Positions 1 through 12,399 of a stretch of DNA of 64,000 bases are shown here, in pieces (position 1 is the first letter of the stretch; each line of letters opens with the position of its first letter). The position numbers and the translations under genes are program-made. The notes under the pieces are model-generated. The model did no database searches. It saw only the letters and a list, made by a program, of their open reading frames with translations, and was not told where the DNA came from. This DNA is from Notospermus geniculatus. Taxonomy: Eukaryota; Nemertea; Pilidiophora; Heteronemertea; Lineidae. Location: positions 65,629 through 129,628 of the forward strand of contig NMRB01001954.1 of the NCBI GenBank assembly GCA_002633025.1, in the 5' to 3' direction.

Positions 1-329
1 TATTGTATTTTGTAGAGTCATTGCGCGGTTGGGCGCGACAAAGTCACGTGCACGTTTCCATCACGGTACCGCGTGACGGCCCAGTCTGATAAAGTGAACA
101 CAATGATTAAACCACAAAACACAATATTTTCCAGCTGACTGAGCACAACATTGGAGTGTTTGCTCTTGGCTATTCAAGTAACCCTGCCTGACATTATGTA
201 ACTGTGACATGGATTATTTACCACTGACTTGTCCACATTTCCAAGCTTGGCACTGTGCCCATGTTGAAGTTGGGGTGAATTATACTTTACTATACTGTAC
301 AAAGAAGCTAAGAAGTAAGTTAGGCGTAC

Positions 330-3300
330 CTGCTCGGGAGTTCTGGTACATCTTTGAGAGGTGACTTCGTTCCAGGAGAACCTGACTCCAATGCAGGACT
401 TTTGCAGCGATTCGCCTCCTTTCCAAGCCGTTCATCTGGTTTGGGTGGTGTAGCTGGTTTTTGCTTAGCTGAACCCAGCATAACTGCCCGAATGGGTAGT
501 TCAACTGGGTAGAGACCTTCAATTAAGGCATTCCACTCATCATCATCAGTGGGTTCATCGATGTGCCCAACGCTTGCATTTACCCTGGTGATGGAGGATA
601 TTATTTTTTCAATTTCTAATTTTTAAATTAAAATTTTTAATTCCTTTATTTTGCTGTGAATAACAATAGAGCCCAAAAATGCCAGGTCAGATATGTGCTT
701 ACCCCAGGGAAGAATGAAGGGTATATAAACAATAAAATTACAAAGAACAAGGGTATATAAACAAGAAAAAGCAGAAGGTATATAAAAGAAAGAGGGTATG
801 CAAACAAGGATGAGCATGGGGCATGTGAACAAGAAAGAGCAGAGGATAAGTAAATAAGAAAGAGCAGAGGGTATGTAAACAAGAAAGAGTGGAGGGTATG
901 TAAACAAGAAAGAGCAGAGGGTATGTAAACAAGAAAGAGCAGAGGGTATGTAAACAAGAAAGAGTGGAGGGTATGTAAACAAGAAAGAGCAGAGGGTATG
1001 TAAACAAGAAAGAGCAGAGGGTATGTAAACAAGAAAGAGCAGAGGGTATGTAAACAAGAAAGAGCAGAGGGTATGTAAACAAGAAAGAGCAGAGGGTATG
1101 TAAACAAGAAAGAGCAGNACAAGAAAGAGCAGAGGGTAGGTAAACAAGAAAGAGCAGTGGGTATGTAAACAAGAAAGAGCAGGGGGTATGTAAACAAGAA
1201 AGAGTAGAGGGCATGTGTAAATAAGAAAGAGCAGAGGTATGTAAACAAGAAAAAGCAGAGGGTATGTAAACAAGAAAGAGTAGAGGGCATGTAAATAGAA
1301 AAGAGCAGAGGATATGAAAACAAGAAAGAGCAGAGGGTATGTGAATAAGAACAGAAGGTATGTAAACAACGACGACGGTATGCAAACAAGGACAAGCAAA
1401 GGGCATGTAGAAACGAAAGGGCAAAGGGTGTGTAAAAAAGGAAGAGCAGAGGGTATGTAAACAATCGAGCAGAATGGGTATGTAAACAAGAAAGAGCAGA
1501 AGGTAGTCATAAACAACAATGTACATAAACACAGAAGGGCAGTCAAGGAGCATGTATGTTAATTCTACCTTGATACGCGAACCTTGATACGCGATCACAG
1601 GTAAAAAGTACATGTAATATCAATCAGTCAGTCTCATGATAATTCAGTCTTATACAAGTCATTGGAACTTCTTGGTCAAATACTATAGACTGAGTTATCA
1701 AATGCAGTGAGTTGTTTTACAAATACACCTGTCACAACAAAAATAGATACCGGTAAGAGGAATCTGTTTTTGGTCACAACCGCCAAGAAAACAAAGAACA
1801 TTGGGACACAATGAACAGATGAATGTCTGCCTGCCTCTTCCTTTGTTTGTTCCTACCTGGGTGTTGTGCGTTCTTTGACGCTGCGTCTCGCAGGTGTCTT
1901 AGCACTGCTGGTCCTGGTGATGTTATGGATGAATCTTAAATCATCGTCCGTTTCCTCTGATGAGGAATCTTCACAGTCTTGATTTGTCCGAGATGATAAA
2001 ATATTTGGTTATGTCAGATGATTGGTCAAGGTCAAAGTCAAGGTCAAGGTCAGGTTTGATACATGAATGTCAAGGTCAAGTTCAAGGTCAGGCCAGGTTG
2101 GACTTATGAATTCATTATCACTTTCTTGATTGTCAGAGATGAAGGAAAACTTAGATGATTTTCAAGGTCGAATTCAAGGTCAAGGTCAGGTTAACATTGT
2201 CAAGGTCGAGTTCGTGTTGAGAAGTTCAAAATGTTAAAATTGCCACAGATAGGAAAAGTAGAAAAAATAAGAGGAAAGGTGAAAGAGAGATGAACAGATA
2301 CCAAATAAAAGTGCATGCAAATTTAACTGTACCATTGATGTATCAGCCTGGGCCAGGTTGTTTAACTCTTTGGTATGTAGACTTAAATTTCTATTTCTTT
2401 TGCACATGGGTTTAAATTTGTCTCAGACAGAAAGTAAAACTTTGTTTTACCCAATGCAGAGACTAGTACCGGGTACCAAAAGCTCTGGATAAACATAATT
2501 CATAGGCCTACTAGTGTCTTATGTTTCACCAAGTCCACGTCCCAAAACAGAAAGTCCACGTCCCAAGACAGAACACTTCCTATATTCTAACAACCTGTCC
2601 CACGCCAATACATCAGAAAAAAGCTGACTTGGGTGTGTCAAGTACCTGTAGCCGAGCGAGCCCTGACATGAGATTCGTTGGGAGTCGGTGGTGGAGCCCT
2701 GGCAACGGGTTCATCCAAACTGATGCTTTCGAAGCTGGGGACAGCCACAGGGGTTTCTTCATACTTGAAGAAAGGCACAGTCTGCTTCTCTTTCTCATCA
2801 GTGTCCTTAACTCCCTTAGGGGCAACAAGGGCTTCGATCTTGTCCCTTTCTTCTTCGTCATCCAGTAGGGGACACTGAGGCGGGTCCACATGTGTTGCAG
2901 GAGTCCGTGGTGGCCTCTGGCGTGCAGTGGCCTTTTCTCTTTGGTCCTCGTCATCCAGGAGGGGACACTTTGGTGGGTCCAGATGTGTTGCAGGAGTTTG
3001 TGGTGGCCTCTGGCGTGCAGTGGTCTTTTTGCTTTTGTTCTCGTCATCCTGGAGGGGACACTTTGGTGGGTCCAGATGTGTTGCAGGAGTCCGTGGTGGC
3101 TTCTGGCGTGCAGTGGCCTTTTTCCTTTTGTCCTCGTCATCCTGGAGGGGACACTGTGGTGCATCCAGATGTGTTGCAGAAGTCCGTGGTGGACTCTGGG
3201 GTGCAGCGGCCTCGACCTTGTTACTGTCTTCTTTACGATTTTTTTCATCATCCTGGATGGGCGGAGGAATGGCATCACGACACCTTCCAGGAGTCGGCGG

Positions 3301-6300
3301 AAGTGGCAATGGTGGCGATGGTTCCACTCGACGCCTTGCATGCCAAGGACGCAGTCCACCCCAAGTGGGACTGTTTGCCAAGTCACGACACCTTTCGATC
3401 CAACGGTACCTCTTCTTTGCCTTTGGTGGACTCTGGCGCAGTCTTCCAATGTCAACATCAGCACGTACCAATGAATTGCCTAGATCACACAGACAGTTTG
3501 TCAGACTTAATTTTTTTCTTAGACTTAAGATTCTTTGTGCAACCGGCCCCAGAAGTACAGTGGAACTTCCCATAGGAGACACCTCAGTCGGAAGGCACTC
3601 TCTCTGTTAAAGTCATGAGTCCGAGTTGGTCATTTCTAAAGTATGATTCACCCTAACTTCAACACTGATGGGCAAAGTGACAACCTTGGAAATGTGCAGA
3701 AGTCAGTGGTAAATAATCCATGTCCCAGTTACCTAATGATGTTAGGGTCACTTGAACAGCCTATAGCAAACACACTCCAGGGTTGTACTCAGTCAACTGG
3801 TAAATATTGTAATTTGTGGTTTTTTAATCATTGCATTCACTTTATGGCGTCTGTTGCAAAGACCTGGGTCCATATTCATAAAACTACTTAAGTCTAAGTG
3901 TGACACTTATCCTTTGTTCAACACAAAAGATAAGTATCACGCTTTGGGGACTTAAGTAGTTTTATGAATATGGACCCTGGCCCCGTATTCATAAAACTAC
4001 TTAAGTCTAAGTATCACACTTATCCTTTGTTCAACACAAAAGATAAGTATCACACTTAGACTTAAGTAGCTTTATGAATACGGGGCCTGGCACCTTGCCC
4101 ATGTTGAAGATAGGGTGAATCATACTTTACTCATGTTAACCTTAGGCCAGCATTTGTCAGTCCCAAGGGTGTCTTCACATGGCTATTATTTGCACGGACC
4201 CCCCCCCCCTCTTACTCAGGGACTAAGCCCTACTTTTTGACAAGTCACACAGGTTTCATTTTGTGCTATTTTGTCGAATCCTTGCGAAAACTCACTAGAG
4301 TTATAAAATTCGCATCATAATAAATTTGGGGAAAAGCTAGGCCTAACCTGAAAAGGTGAAATACATAACTTCATGGGAAAATTCCTCGTTTACGTACAAA
4401 CCTGAATAATAAATTATCAAAAAATCTTTAAAATGCTTTTTAAAGGATAGGTTACACTTACCAAGTTTGGCATAGAGAGCCTCCTCTTCAACACCTTTCT
4501 TGGAAAAGTTTTTGTGCGTGTGGATTCTACGGGTGGGGAGAAGCCTGAAATCCCGTTCTTGTCCCACCTGGCTCGCTGGGAGCTGCCATTCATCATATTC
4601 GCCTTGTCCGAATTGATCTGGCCGAGGTTCCTGGGATGGGGGACGCTGTGGGTCAGTCGAATCTGCGATTTCCTCGCCTGTCATAAAAAGCATAAAATGG
4701 GTGATGACGACAGGTGGGGTACCCATGGCATGGGTGATAACACCAGGTGGGCTTTGGATGTTAATGTGGGATGGGGTTTACCCACGGCATGGGTGATAAC
4801 GCCAGGTGGGGTTTAAGGGCATGGCTGCTAACAGCAGGTGGGCTTACCTTAATACCCATGGCATGGGTGATGATGCCAGGTGGATTACCCACATCATGGG
4901 TAACAACACCAAATGGGCTTACCACGGTGACCAACACCAACAAGATAACAACATAAACGCGACTTACCCATGGATCGGTGGGCGGAATCTTCATCCACAT
5001 CGACATTCTCCGCTGGGTAAGCGCGGAAGGAGACGTTTGGCGCAAAGTGTACTCGAGCTGACTTGGAGAACCTCTGGCGGGAATTCCGTAACGGAGGTAA
5101 CTCTGGGCCCCAATCTGAAGAGAAAATATATTTTGTTCACAATATGAATTATAAGTGTGGTTTCCGACATCAACCTTAAACATTTGGCTAACTGGTTAAA
5201 GACAAGAATTTATCAGAAAATTCAAAATGATCACATGCCTAAGGCGCTATGTGCTACTAAGCCTTTAAAGTATGATTCACCCTGACTTCATCATGGGCAA
5301 AGTGCCAAGCTTGGAAATGTGCACAGATAAGTGATGTCGCAGTTACCTAATGATGTTAGGGTAACTTGGTTTAATAGCAAATCCAAGGTTGTGCTCAATC
5401 AACTGGTAAATAATTTGGTTTGTGGTTTAATCATTGTGTTTACTATGTTGTTTGTTGCACAGGACTGACACTTTGCCCATGTTGAAGTTAGGGTGAATCA
5501 TACTTTACTATAGTTTATAAAGAAGTATACATGTATGTGGAGTGAATACAAGGGAAGTGACAGCTGTTTTCAATACAAAATCAACTTTGATCAGCAAAAA
5601 GAACTGACCAAACATAGACCTGACTGAAACTTGTTTGGCGTCACCTAAATACCGGGATTCAGTTCCTGAATGGTTCTTTGGGGTGGATTTGGGCAGATCG
5701 TCTTTTGGGTGCATGATGGGGGATCAAGGCAGATTGGTGAGGAAAGGGTTGATAGTTGTGTGAACGAGGTCAAAAACCAGCTTCTACAGGGTGCCCCCAA
5801 AAAGTGTCTCTTGATATTTTCTGAAGACCAGGGACCTATTTCATAAAGCGACTTTAAGCTAATGGTACCATTAACAATGCATTTTCCATTTGGTTGAAGG
5901 TACCATTAGCTTAAAGTCACTTTATGAAACAGGCCCCAGGTTGTGTGATGTTAAAATGACTTTTCAGACCTGGTCCCCTTGGATTTTGAGGCTTATCATT
6001 ACCGGGGACTTGTCTTTGGGACACCCTGTATCGACCACGAGACTGAAGACTTACATGGTGATTGGCTCTCACTGAAAACATCATAATCAATTGAGGAAGT
6101 TTCCCGATGGGCGGTCCTTTTGAATGACTTCATGATAGATTTGATGTTCACAACTTCCGCATTGTCCGGCGATTTTGACCCTGAAAAATAAGATGACAGC
6201 GATCCAATGATGAAATATTAACTTTTCACTGTATTCAACTTCAAGTGGAGGATGATCTACAAGGCCCAACAGCTAGCATTGGGGGGGGGGGGGCCTGCAA

Positions 6301-8580
6301 TTGCCTGCAAATGCCAGACATTACCAAAAATGTGTTTTCATGCAGAAAAATGTCAATTCAGCATTCAGTAATATCGCCCCCAGCGCGCCCAGCCCAGCCC
6401 CACCCCCACCCCCACCCCCACCCCCATGATACACCTGGAGGAAATTCTCTGGAACTGAACTGAAGTGGGAAGTAAAGAAAATCCACCTTTTTTGGATCTG
6501 AAGACTATTTTGACCTACTCCAGGGTCAAGAACAAAATCCATGGGTTTATTTTTGAAGCAAAAAATTGAAGGATTGACATTGGCCCACTCGTTTCTTGGT
6601 GTGAGCATGGAGGTATACCTCCATGGTGTCAGAGGTTAAATTTGCTGTTCTGTTTTGTGGATGACCCAAGGCCCGTTTACACATGCAACTTTTCATAAAT
6701 CATATGCAACTTCATGCAACTTGTTGCATAAACCTGATGAGACCAAAAATTTCATCAAAGTTGCATGTGTAATCGGGCTTGCAACTAACTACTGCAACTT
6801 GTTGCAAAATTAGGATCCAGATCCTATTTTCTGGTGAAGTTGCAACAAGTTGCACGTCGCTGGCCAATGAGAATACATGTACAGCAAAAAATCATGTGAC
6901 GTCTGCTGAAGCCAAAATGGCTGCCGAACAAAGGATTCCCGCCAAAATTCCTGCAACTTGTTGCGAACTTCTGCAACTTATCGCACTGGATGTTGCAATG
7001 TGTAAGGCCCGTTTACACATGCAACTTTTCCTATGCAACTTCATGCAACTTGTTGCATAAACCTGATGAGACCAAAAAGTTTCATAAAAGTTGCATGCAT
7101 GTGTAAACGGGCATGCAACTCGTTGCAACTCGATCACGCAGGATATGTTGCATCGATTTTTCTATGTCTAAACCGTCCCAAGTAGTTTGCAACAAGCTGC
7201 AAGTTGCTGCAACTTGGTGCAACCTAGTGTAAACCGCCCTTTAACGTCACAGGTAGACTGCAACAAGTTGCAGGTTGCAGCAACTGGCAACTTGGTGCAA
7301 CCTAGTGTAAACCGCCCTTTAACGTCACAGGTAGACTGCAACAAGTTGCAGGTTGCAGCAACTTACAACTTGGTGCAACCTAGTGTAAACCGCCCTTCTG
7401 GCAATAGAGATGATCTTACGTTGAACACGCCTGAGTTTCAAGGTGAGACCTTTCATCTTCTTCTTGATCTTCTTCTTCATCTGCCGTGATGATTTGTTCG
7501 ATTTTACCGGAGTCGCCGGTGGCGGAGGCGGAAGTGGAGGGACAGCCGGTGTTGGAGGTGGAGTTGGACTCATTTCAGCCTCCGAGATATAATCCTCCAG
7601 GATTAAGTCTGGCGTTGGTGGTGGCGTCTCCAGCTCACCGCTGATGGTGTATGTACCTAAATATAAAGAAAGTTATGGCCATGCAAATTTACTGCAGCAG
7701 ACTGTAGCCCAAAACTAGCTGGAGTGACTTATACCTCAGGAGCCAATATCAAGACAAGTTTCTTCATTTAATCAAATTAACCTGGTTTTTTAAAAACCTG
7801 TTTTTTTTAAAACTAGGTTTCTCCATTGCAAAGAATCTTGGTTTTTTAGTCAACTGTTCATTTATTCATCCTAGCGTTTTTACCTGAGTGGAAAAAACCT
7901 GGTTTTTCATGGCAAGCCGTTTGTTCATTTTAAAATCAAATAGACCTTTTTTAAATGTGTTTTTTAAAAAAACAAGTTTCTTTTTTAAAAACTTGTTTTT
8001 TTTCCAGAATCTGTTTTGAAGGAGCAAAAAACCAAATTTTTTTCAAAAGAAACCTAGTTTATTTAAAAACCAGGTCTATTTGATTAAATGAACAAACGGC
8101 TTGCCATGGGAGCCAGTTGGACACTTCCTGTGTTGTTGATCCAGTTCAAGTTTCAAACTTTCTGGTTGAAAATACAGGGTATAAAATGATTACTACATTT
8201 TAAATATAATGATAGCTAATAAAAATATACATAGATGTAATATATTTTTGGCCTTTAACTGATCAAAGGACATTTTGCCTGGTTGACTTGAATAAACAGT
8301 TTATTTACCAATGGGGTATTATGTCAAGTGTGAAGACACAGGATTTAAGCGAAATTTCATTTTTTCAAATGTATTCGTAAGCATAGGAGAATGATCAAGA
8401 AGGGAAGAACCTACCTGCTACTGACGCAGCAAAACCACGACTACCTGGACGTCCATCACTACCTTGACTCCCGTCAGTAATTTTTTCTTTTATCCTTCGT
8501 ATGAATTGTCGCACTTTAGACTCTGAAACAAAGGGACGCATTTCGACGCTGAAGTTTAGATCAGATACACGCAACGTCAT
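330..8580 (-). CDS. Unrecognised proline-rich repeat protein, 5' part of a multi-exon gene (3' end off window)
   Basis: Seven exons join in one frame: 8415-8580 (start ATG), 7420-7656, 4968-5114, 4462-4677, 2646-3479, 1857-1977 and 330-584. This gives about 658 codons, continuing past the left edge. Donors are good (gtaggt, gtaaga, gtaagt, gtaagt, gtactt, gtagga, gtacgc). The first five introns are phase 1 and the next two phase 2. Exon 2 is rich in PPPTP and poly-Pro, then a basic KKKIKKKMK run. Exon 3 carries an RVHF motif (residues 155-158) that fits the PP1-docking pattern. Exon 5 holds four clear plus one degenerate 30-residue repeats built on PPRTPATHLDPPKCPL followed by DDE and a basic stretch. 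Exon 6 has an acidic/Ser cluster (SSSEETDDD). No signal peptide or membrane segment is visible, so it is probably cytosolic or nuclear and largely disordered. I do not recognise the family. A faint local resemblance in exon 4 (ERDFRLLPTRR ... EEEALYAKLG) to the N-terminal region of CC2D2A is from memory and unverified. The exon 6 acceptor has a weak pyrimidine tract. Confidence 0.72.
718..1515. repeat. 25-bp minisatellite
   Basis: About 30 copies of a unit based on gggtatgtaaacaagaaaga plus gcaga. Units are near-identical at 860-1200 and decay at both edges. The array lies in an intron of the unrecognised gene. A single N at 1118 breaks the unit phase, so the true length is uncertain. Open frames on the minus strand here (repeating SFLFTYPLLFLVYIPSA) are by-products. 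Confidence 0.95.
2024..2212. repeat. Degenerate GGTCAA simple repeat
   Basis: Many direct copies of aaggtca / aggtcaaggtca in one orientation, in an intron of the unrecognised gene. Each is a nuclear-receptor half-site by sequence, but the pattern is that of a simple repeat. Confidence 0.7.
2860..3215 (-). repeat. 90-bp coding tandem repeat inside exon 5
   Basis: Four clear copies and one partial copy of a 90-bp unit encoding about 30 residues (PPRTPATHLDPPKCPL, then QDDED, then basic residues). All copies keep frame. Differences between copies are mainly single residues (HLD/HVD, KCP/QCP). Confidence 0.85.
3866..4087. mobile_element. Two adjacent hairpin MITEs
   Basis: Two related inverted-repeat elements lie end to end (3866-3977 and 3979-4087). 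Each starts ggtccatattcataaaac or ggccccgtattcataaaac, runs into acttaagtctaag, and returns in reverse complement after a loop of about 20 nt (cctttgttcaacacaaaaga). Confidence 0.8.
4725..4935. repeat. Degenerate minisatellite (catgggtgataacaccaggt)
   Basis: Five to seven diverged copies of a unit of about 26-40 bp containing catgggtgataacaccaggt and gggctt. Intronic, just upstream in gene sense of exon 4462-4677. Confidence 0.75.
5829..5937. mobile_element. Hairpin MITE
   Basis: Inverted repeat: ggacctatttcataaagcga and ctttaagctaatggtacc return as ggtaccattagcttaaag and a slightly diverged end. Same architecture as the 3866-4087 pair. Confidence 0.75.
6668..7400. mobile_element. Cluster of GCAACTTGTTGC elements
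   Basis: Repeated blocks start cccgtttacacatgcaactt and contain many copies of gcaacttgttgca in both orientations. At 7195-7400 there are three tandem copies of tgcaacctagtgtaaaccgc plus ctttaacgtcacaggtagac. It reads as nested copies of one hairpin MITE. The array abuts exon 7420-7656. Confidence 0.7.
7765..8110. repeat. Low-complexity inverted repeat
   Basis: AT-rich sequence dominated by aaaaacctggtttttt in both orientations, with ggcaagccgtttgttcattt at 7912 and its complement near 8090-8105. Probably a decayed MITE. No coding content. Confidence 0.6.
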
Positions 8581-8780
8581 GATCCAAAATTATGTAATTG
8601 CTTACTTTACTTTAGCTGCCTCTCACGAAGCATTTTCCTGGTTTAATCAGGATCGCTGGTATTACTTAAAGCTTTCCAACAGAACAGAGAGTAGGCCTAG
8701 CTTATACTTTCATTTTCAAACCTTTTCTCAAAGTCGTGTGAATGATTTTACCTACGTAATCGCCGCAGGGCTACTACAGA

Positions 8781-9206
8781 TATTAGTGAGGTTTCGCAAA
8801 CCTGACGAAACACGAAGTAAGACCAATACGAAATTGGGCTTCACTTCCATGACGTAATGGATTTCAGGCGATGTTTGGTGCCACACATATCGCCTGCTGC
8901 CAGAGCGTCTTTTACTATTTTAGCGTATGACGTTCGACCGATAGAGTTGCGGTACATATTAAACTTTGAAATTTGTCATTCGTTTCCACTTCGTTAAACT
9001 TTGAAATTTACGAAGTGGAAATTTAAAGGTTAAAGATGCATCATAACTCTGTCGGTCTTACATGATATGCTAAAAGACGCACTGGCAGCTGGGACACGTG
9101 TGGTACCAACCATTTCCAGAAATACATTAGGTCCAGTCTTGGAAATGAAGTTGAATTTCTTATTTCGTACTTCGTGTTTCGTCAGATTTGCGAAACCTCG
9201 CTAATA
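8781..9206. mobile_element. MITE with tattagtgaggtttcgca ends
   Basis: Ends are tattagtgaggtttcgca and its diverged complement tgcgaaacctcgctaata. The arms match imperfectly inward (tcgcctgctgccagagcgtc against gacgcactggcagctggg). It lies just upstream of the first exon of the unrecognised gene. The same end sequence recurs inside the palindrome at 13451-13862. Confidence 0.8.
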
Positions 9207-9490
9207 ACCATTTTTCACACCACAGTAAGAAAGACAATTCTTCTGTTTGCCGGGAATCATCGATGTGGAGAGTTTTCGCAAAGCCCCCGCCCCGCCATCT
9301 TCGCACCTGCCCAGATAAGAATCTTCACAACCGCTCCCCTTCTCGCGCTTGGTTCAGAGGGAGGGTGCGACCGTGAATGACCCAAGATTCTCAGGATGCC
9401 GCCCCGCAACGCCTACGCGAACGCCAATCGCATTGTCCGATGCCACGAAGAGAGACCAAACAAAACAAAAGAACGCATTTGAAATTTGCT

Positions 9491-9720
9491 AAATAATAAG
9501 CAAGAAGTCAATCTCCAGAATTCACGAATTTTCGACCAACCGTAGACCAACCGGGGTCTTTTTCAAGTGGAACTTTACAATCTGAAACTCTAGAAAAGTC
9601 TTTTCTAGAGTTTCAGATTGTAAAGTTCCACTTGAAAAAGACCCCGGTTGGGGTCGAAAATTCGTGAATTCTGGAGATTGACTTCTTGCTTATTATCATT
9701 TTGTGTGTCAATTTTGTGCT
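9491..9720. mobile_element. Hairpin MITE, GACCCCGGTTGGGGTCGAAAA family, reference copy
   Basis: Long inverted repeat: aagcaagaagtcaatctcca through ttcgtgaattctggagattg, with near-perfect pairing around 9608. Flanked by the conserved tail tcattttgtgtgtcaatttt plus gtgct. Other copies of the family lie at 18115-18330, 26290-26380, 53720-53850, 58075-58125 and 60255-60478. Confidence 0.85.
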
Positions 9721-12240
9721 ATTCTGTATCTTGCATTTGAAATTTGCGTTATGGTTTCCGGGGGGAGAGGGGGGTGCGAAAAAAACTCTCTAATTTCATA
9801 CAATCAACGGTGGCGATCGAACTCCAACCGTCCATACGGTGGGGCGGCCCACTAGTGACTACCCTTCGTTGCCACATCTGCATGGGGGCTGGTTTTAGTG
9901 CAAACTATGGCAGTCTGTGGACAAAATCAGCCTCAAGGAGGACTATATGTTTTTAATAACCTGATCAAGATTGCACCGCAAAAACATTTACCATTTTCTT
10001 TTCTGTTTCCTCTATCACCACCTCGTCTGTTAAATGCATCTGTTCGGGACTGCGCCCTCCCACCTGAAGATTTCAAAAAGTCGCGCAATCATTTTAAAAC
10101 ATGTCAAACATACAACGTTTTGACTGAAATTGAAGCAAGTTTGATTTTTAGTGTGATCAAAAATTCATAAGCTCGCTTATGAATTTTTGGTGTGATACAA
10201 TCGAACGACATCATTATCAAATGACATCATGTGCAACACTGGTGTCAAATTCTCCACCAATCATATCCTTGATGGAATGAATTTTTACCGCCAGCAGCAC
10301 ATCTACCTGAAGAATCTGAACCAAACCTTTTTTTGGGAAGAGTGCTGAAAAAGATCTGTGTGAAATTATTCCTGAATTCCAAATGTCTTCTTCTATTCTA
10401 TCCTCTCTTTTTTTCGACTGACCTTTGGCCAGCTGTAAATATAATGTAGCATGGGTGTCGGTGGCATTTACATATTGTGTATATAAAACCAAAAATACTA
10501 TTTTTGATCAAATTCAATGTCGGAGGAGTGAACAGGGATGTCAACTTGTCAAAGAAAAAGAAATAAACCAAATTTTATAGTAACGTTTGTTAGGTTATAC
10601 CATACTGTAAAACAGGGCCGTAGCGGGGGGGGGGCACTTGCCCCCCCCAAGCCAACCCAAAAACGTGATTTTCATGCGGATTTTGGGCCAAAAGGGTTTT
10701 CTGCCCCTCCCCAGGACTAAAAAGCTAAGTACGGCCCTGGTACTGGTAAAAAGAGAGAGGAAATGTTTCGAATGAGCTATATGTATCGTATATAGGTCAA
10801 CAATGTTGGAAAAAACATGCTTTGTTACAAGTGTTCCCGCCAAAGTAGCATGGTAACTGAAGTAGGCTACAGGTAGGTTCTCGGTCCGGGGTGGGTGGGA
10901 GTGGGTATGACTCCAAGCAAAAGATGGCAAGAGGATATTCAAAGTGTTTTAGATTGCATCATCCAGGCCTCCTCTGAGACAAAGACAGACGATAAACTTG
11001 ATGCTGAGATGGAATATCCCCAGTTTTGGGATTGCCAAATATAGGGCTCATGAAAGTGGTCTAATTGTTGCAGAATAATCAAGTTTTTTTAGAAAAATCG
11101 CTAAAAATGGTCAGGCACTGTGAATTTAATGAAGACTTGGATTAAGAAACCCGGGTAAGGAAGACTATTTGGGAGTTTTGTCACGAAGCCCCCAAAAAAA
11201 CAATGGCTCAAAAAGCGCATCCCACAGGCTACTTTACCACATGGGAAAAAAATAAACTGAAGCTAGACCTTTTTAGGCAAGCTGCTCTTCAAAAGTGTTG
11301 CCAGGAAATCTCGAGATGGAGTCTCGAACGGGGCCAAAATACTTGAAAAATTTTGAGTTCCTTGCTCTCAGATCAGACCTGCTGAAATGACTTCTCATAA
11401 CTCTCACAGAAAGTGTCTGTTATGCAGTGTAAACATCAGTAATTTAGTAATTATATAATACCAGTCATTAAAAATATGTTGCTGTTGTCCCCAGTGGTCC
11501 ACGCCCTATGTCTTGCCGAAAATTTCAATCGGATATATTGATTTTGTGCTGAAAAAGAGGGGCAATTTTAGATCAAGGAATGGATTTTTTGCCCATGGAG
11601 TCGAAGCCAGCAAGATTGTAAACAAAGAAACGTCAAATGATAAATACCTTGTACTGACCAGACAAAACAGCCAATCGCAATTTATTTGATTGAAAACTAT
11701 CAATTGTTATATAAGTATTAACTATATGAGCGAAGTTTATCGGTAGAATGCAAAAGAAACGGAGGAAAATGTGATTTTGTGTGTTTCAAACTGCGTTTGA
11801 TGAGTTCAGGCGCTGGCAAGATGGCGTCAACTTTGGCAGACGTGTGTTAGTTGGTCAAACTTCTACGCTCAAATATCAAAATCGGTTCGTTAGATAAATT
11901 TTCATTTGAATGAAATTTGAAGATAATTTATTTCCCCGTGTCACAATCGTTTTTAGACAGATGGTCATACCCTCTTTAGTGAAATAAACCGCACTTTATC
12001 GAGGCACTTGTGAAATTCGCGTTAATTTTTCTCCTATTCTCGATCGGATAAGTAACGCAATTTAGATTATATATGGCGTAACAAGCGCTGAAAACCTCCA
12101 AAATGATAGATGATAAACGTGATCAATGGATAGGGGGCCTTTGATTAAGCGCTTCAGTCAGAACTTTTGAGAAAATACGNGCGAAGTCTTTTTTGAAAAA
12201 TTCCAGTGTTGGCCAAGCTGCCAAGTTAGAACCCTTGTTT
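9721..12240. other. Gene-free stretch, mostly unique or decayed repeat
   Basis: I see no gene. It holds one copy of the GGATCC-type MITE near 10612-10740, a small hairpin at 10145-10195, and AT-rich sequence. A single N lies at 12180. Confidence 0.5.
10612..10740. mobile_element. Short MITE, GGCGCGGATCC-like family (diverged)
   Basis: Begins cagggccgtagcgggggggg and ends aagtacggccctg. It belongs with the other invertible elements carrying runs of G and C next to gccccccc. A diverged member. Confidence 0.5.
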
Positions 12241-12282
12241 GTGGGGTATATATATCTAGGGGAATTTTTATTTTTTGTGTGT

Positions 12283-12390
12283 TTAACCCTAACCCTAACC
12301 CTAGTTAAGGGTTGTAACCCTAAGTATAACCCTAAATGAAGGTGAAAACCCTAGATAGGGTTTATAGGGTTAGGGTTATAACCCTAGCTT
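12283..12390. repeat. Interstitial telomere-like (TAACCC) patch
   Basis: Three perfect aaccct units (from 12283) are followed by degenerate ttaaggg, aaccctaag and ccctaaat units and then by the opposite orientation (tagggttaggg, 12364-12375). The patch can fold back on itself. It ends about 200 bp before the H1 start codon. It is far too short and too internal to be a chromosome end. Confidence 0.8.
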
Positions 12391-12399
12391 TTACTATCT

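Noticed and set aside
623-1613. Three overlapping minus-strand ORFs of 270-307 codons with repeated hydrophobic FLFTYPLLFLVYIPSA
   Set aside because: They are open in all three frames only because a 25-bp unit lacks stops; the array is noncoding and contains an N.
2024-2212. Nuclear-receptor response element cluster
   Set aside because: The AGGTCA half-sites come from a simple direct repeat inside an intron; no independent evidence of function.
2890-3610. Plus-strand ORFs of 194-227 codons
   Set aside because: Shadows of the minus-strand repeat exon 2646-3479, which has good splice sites and matching phase.
12283-12390. Chromosome end
   Set aside because: Only a few TAACCC units, in both orientations, with genes on both sides.
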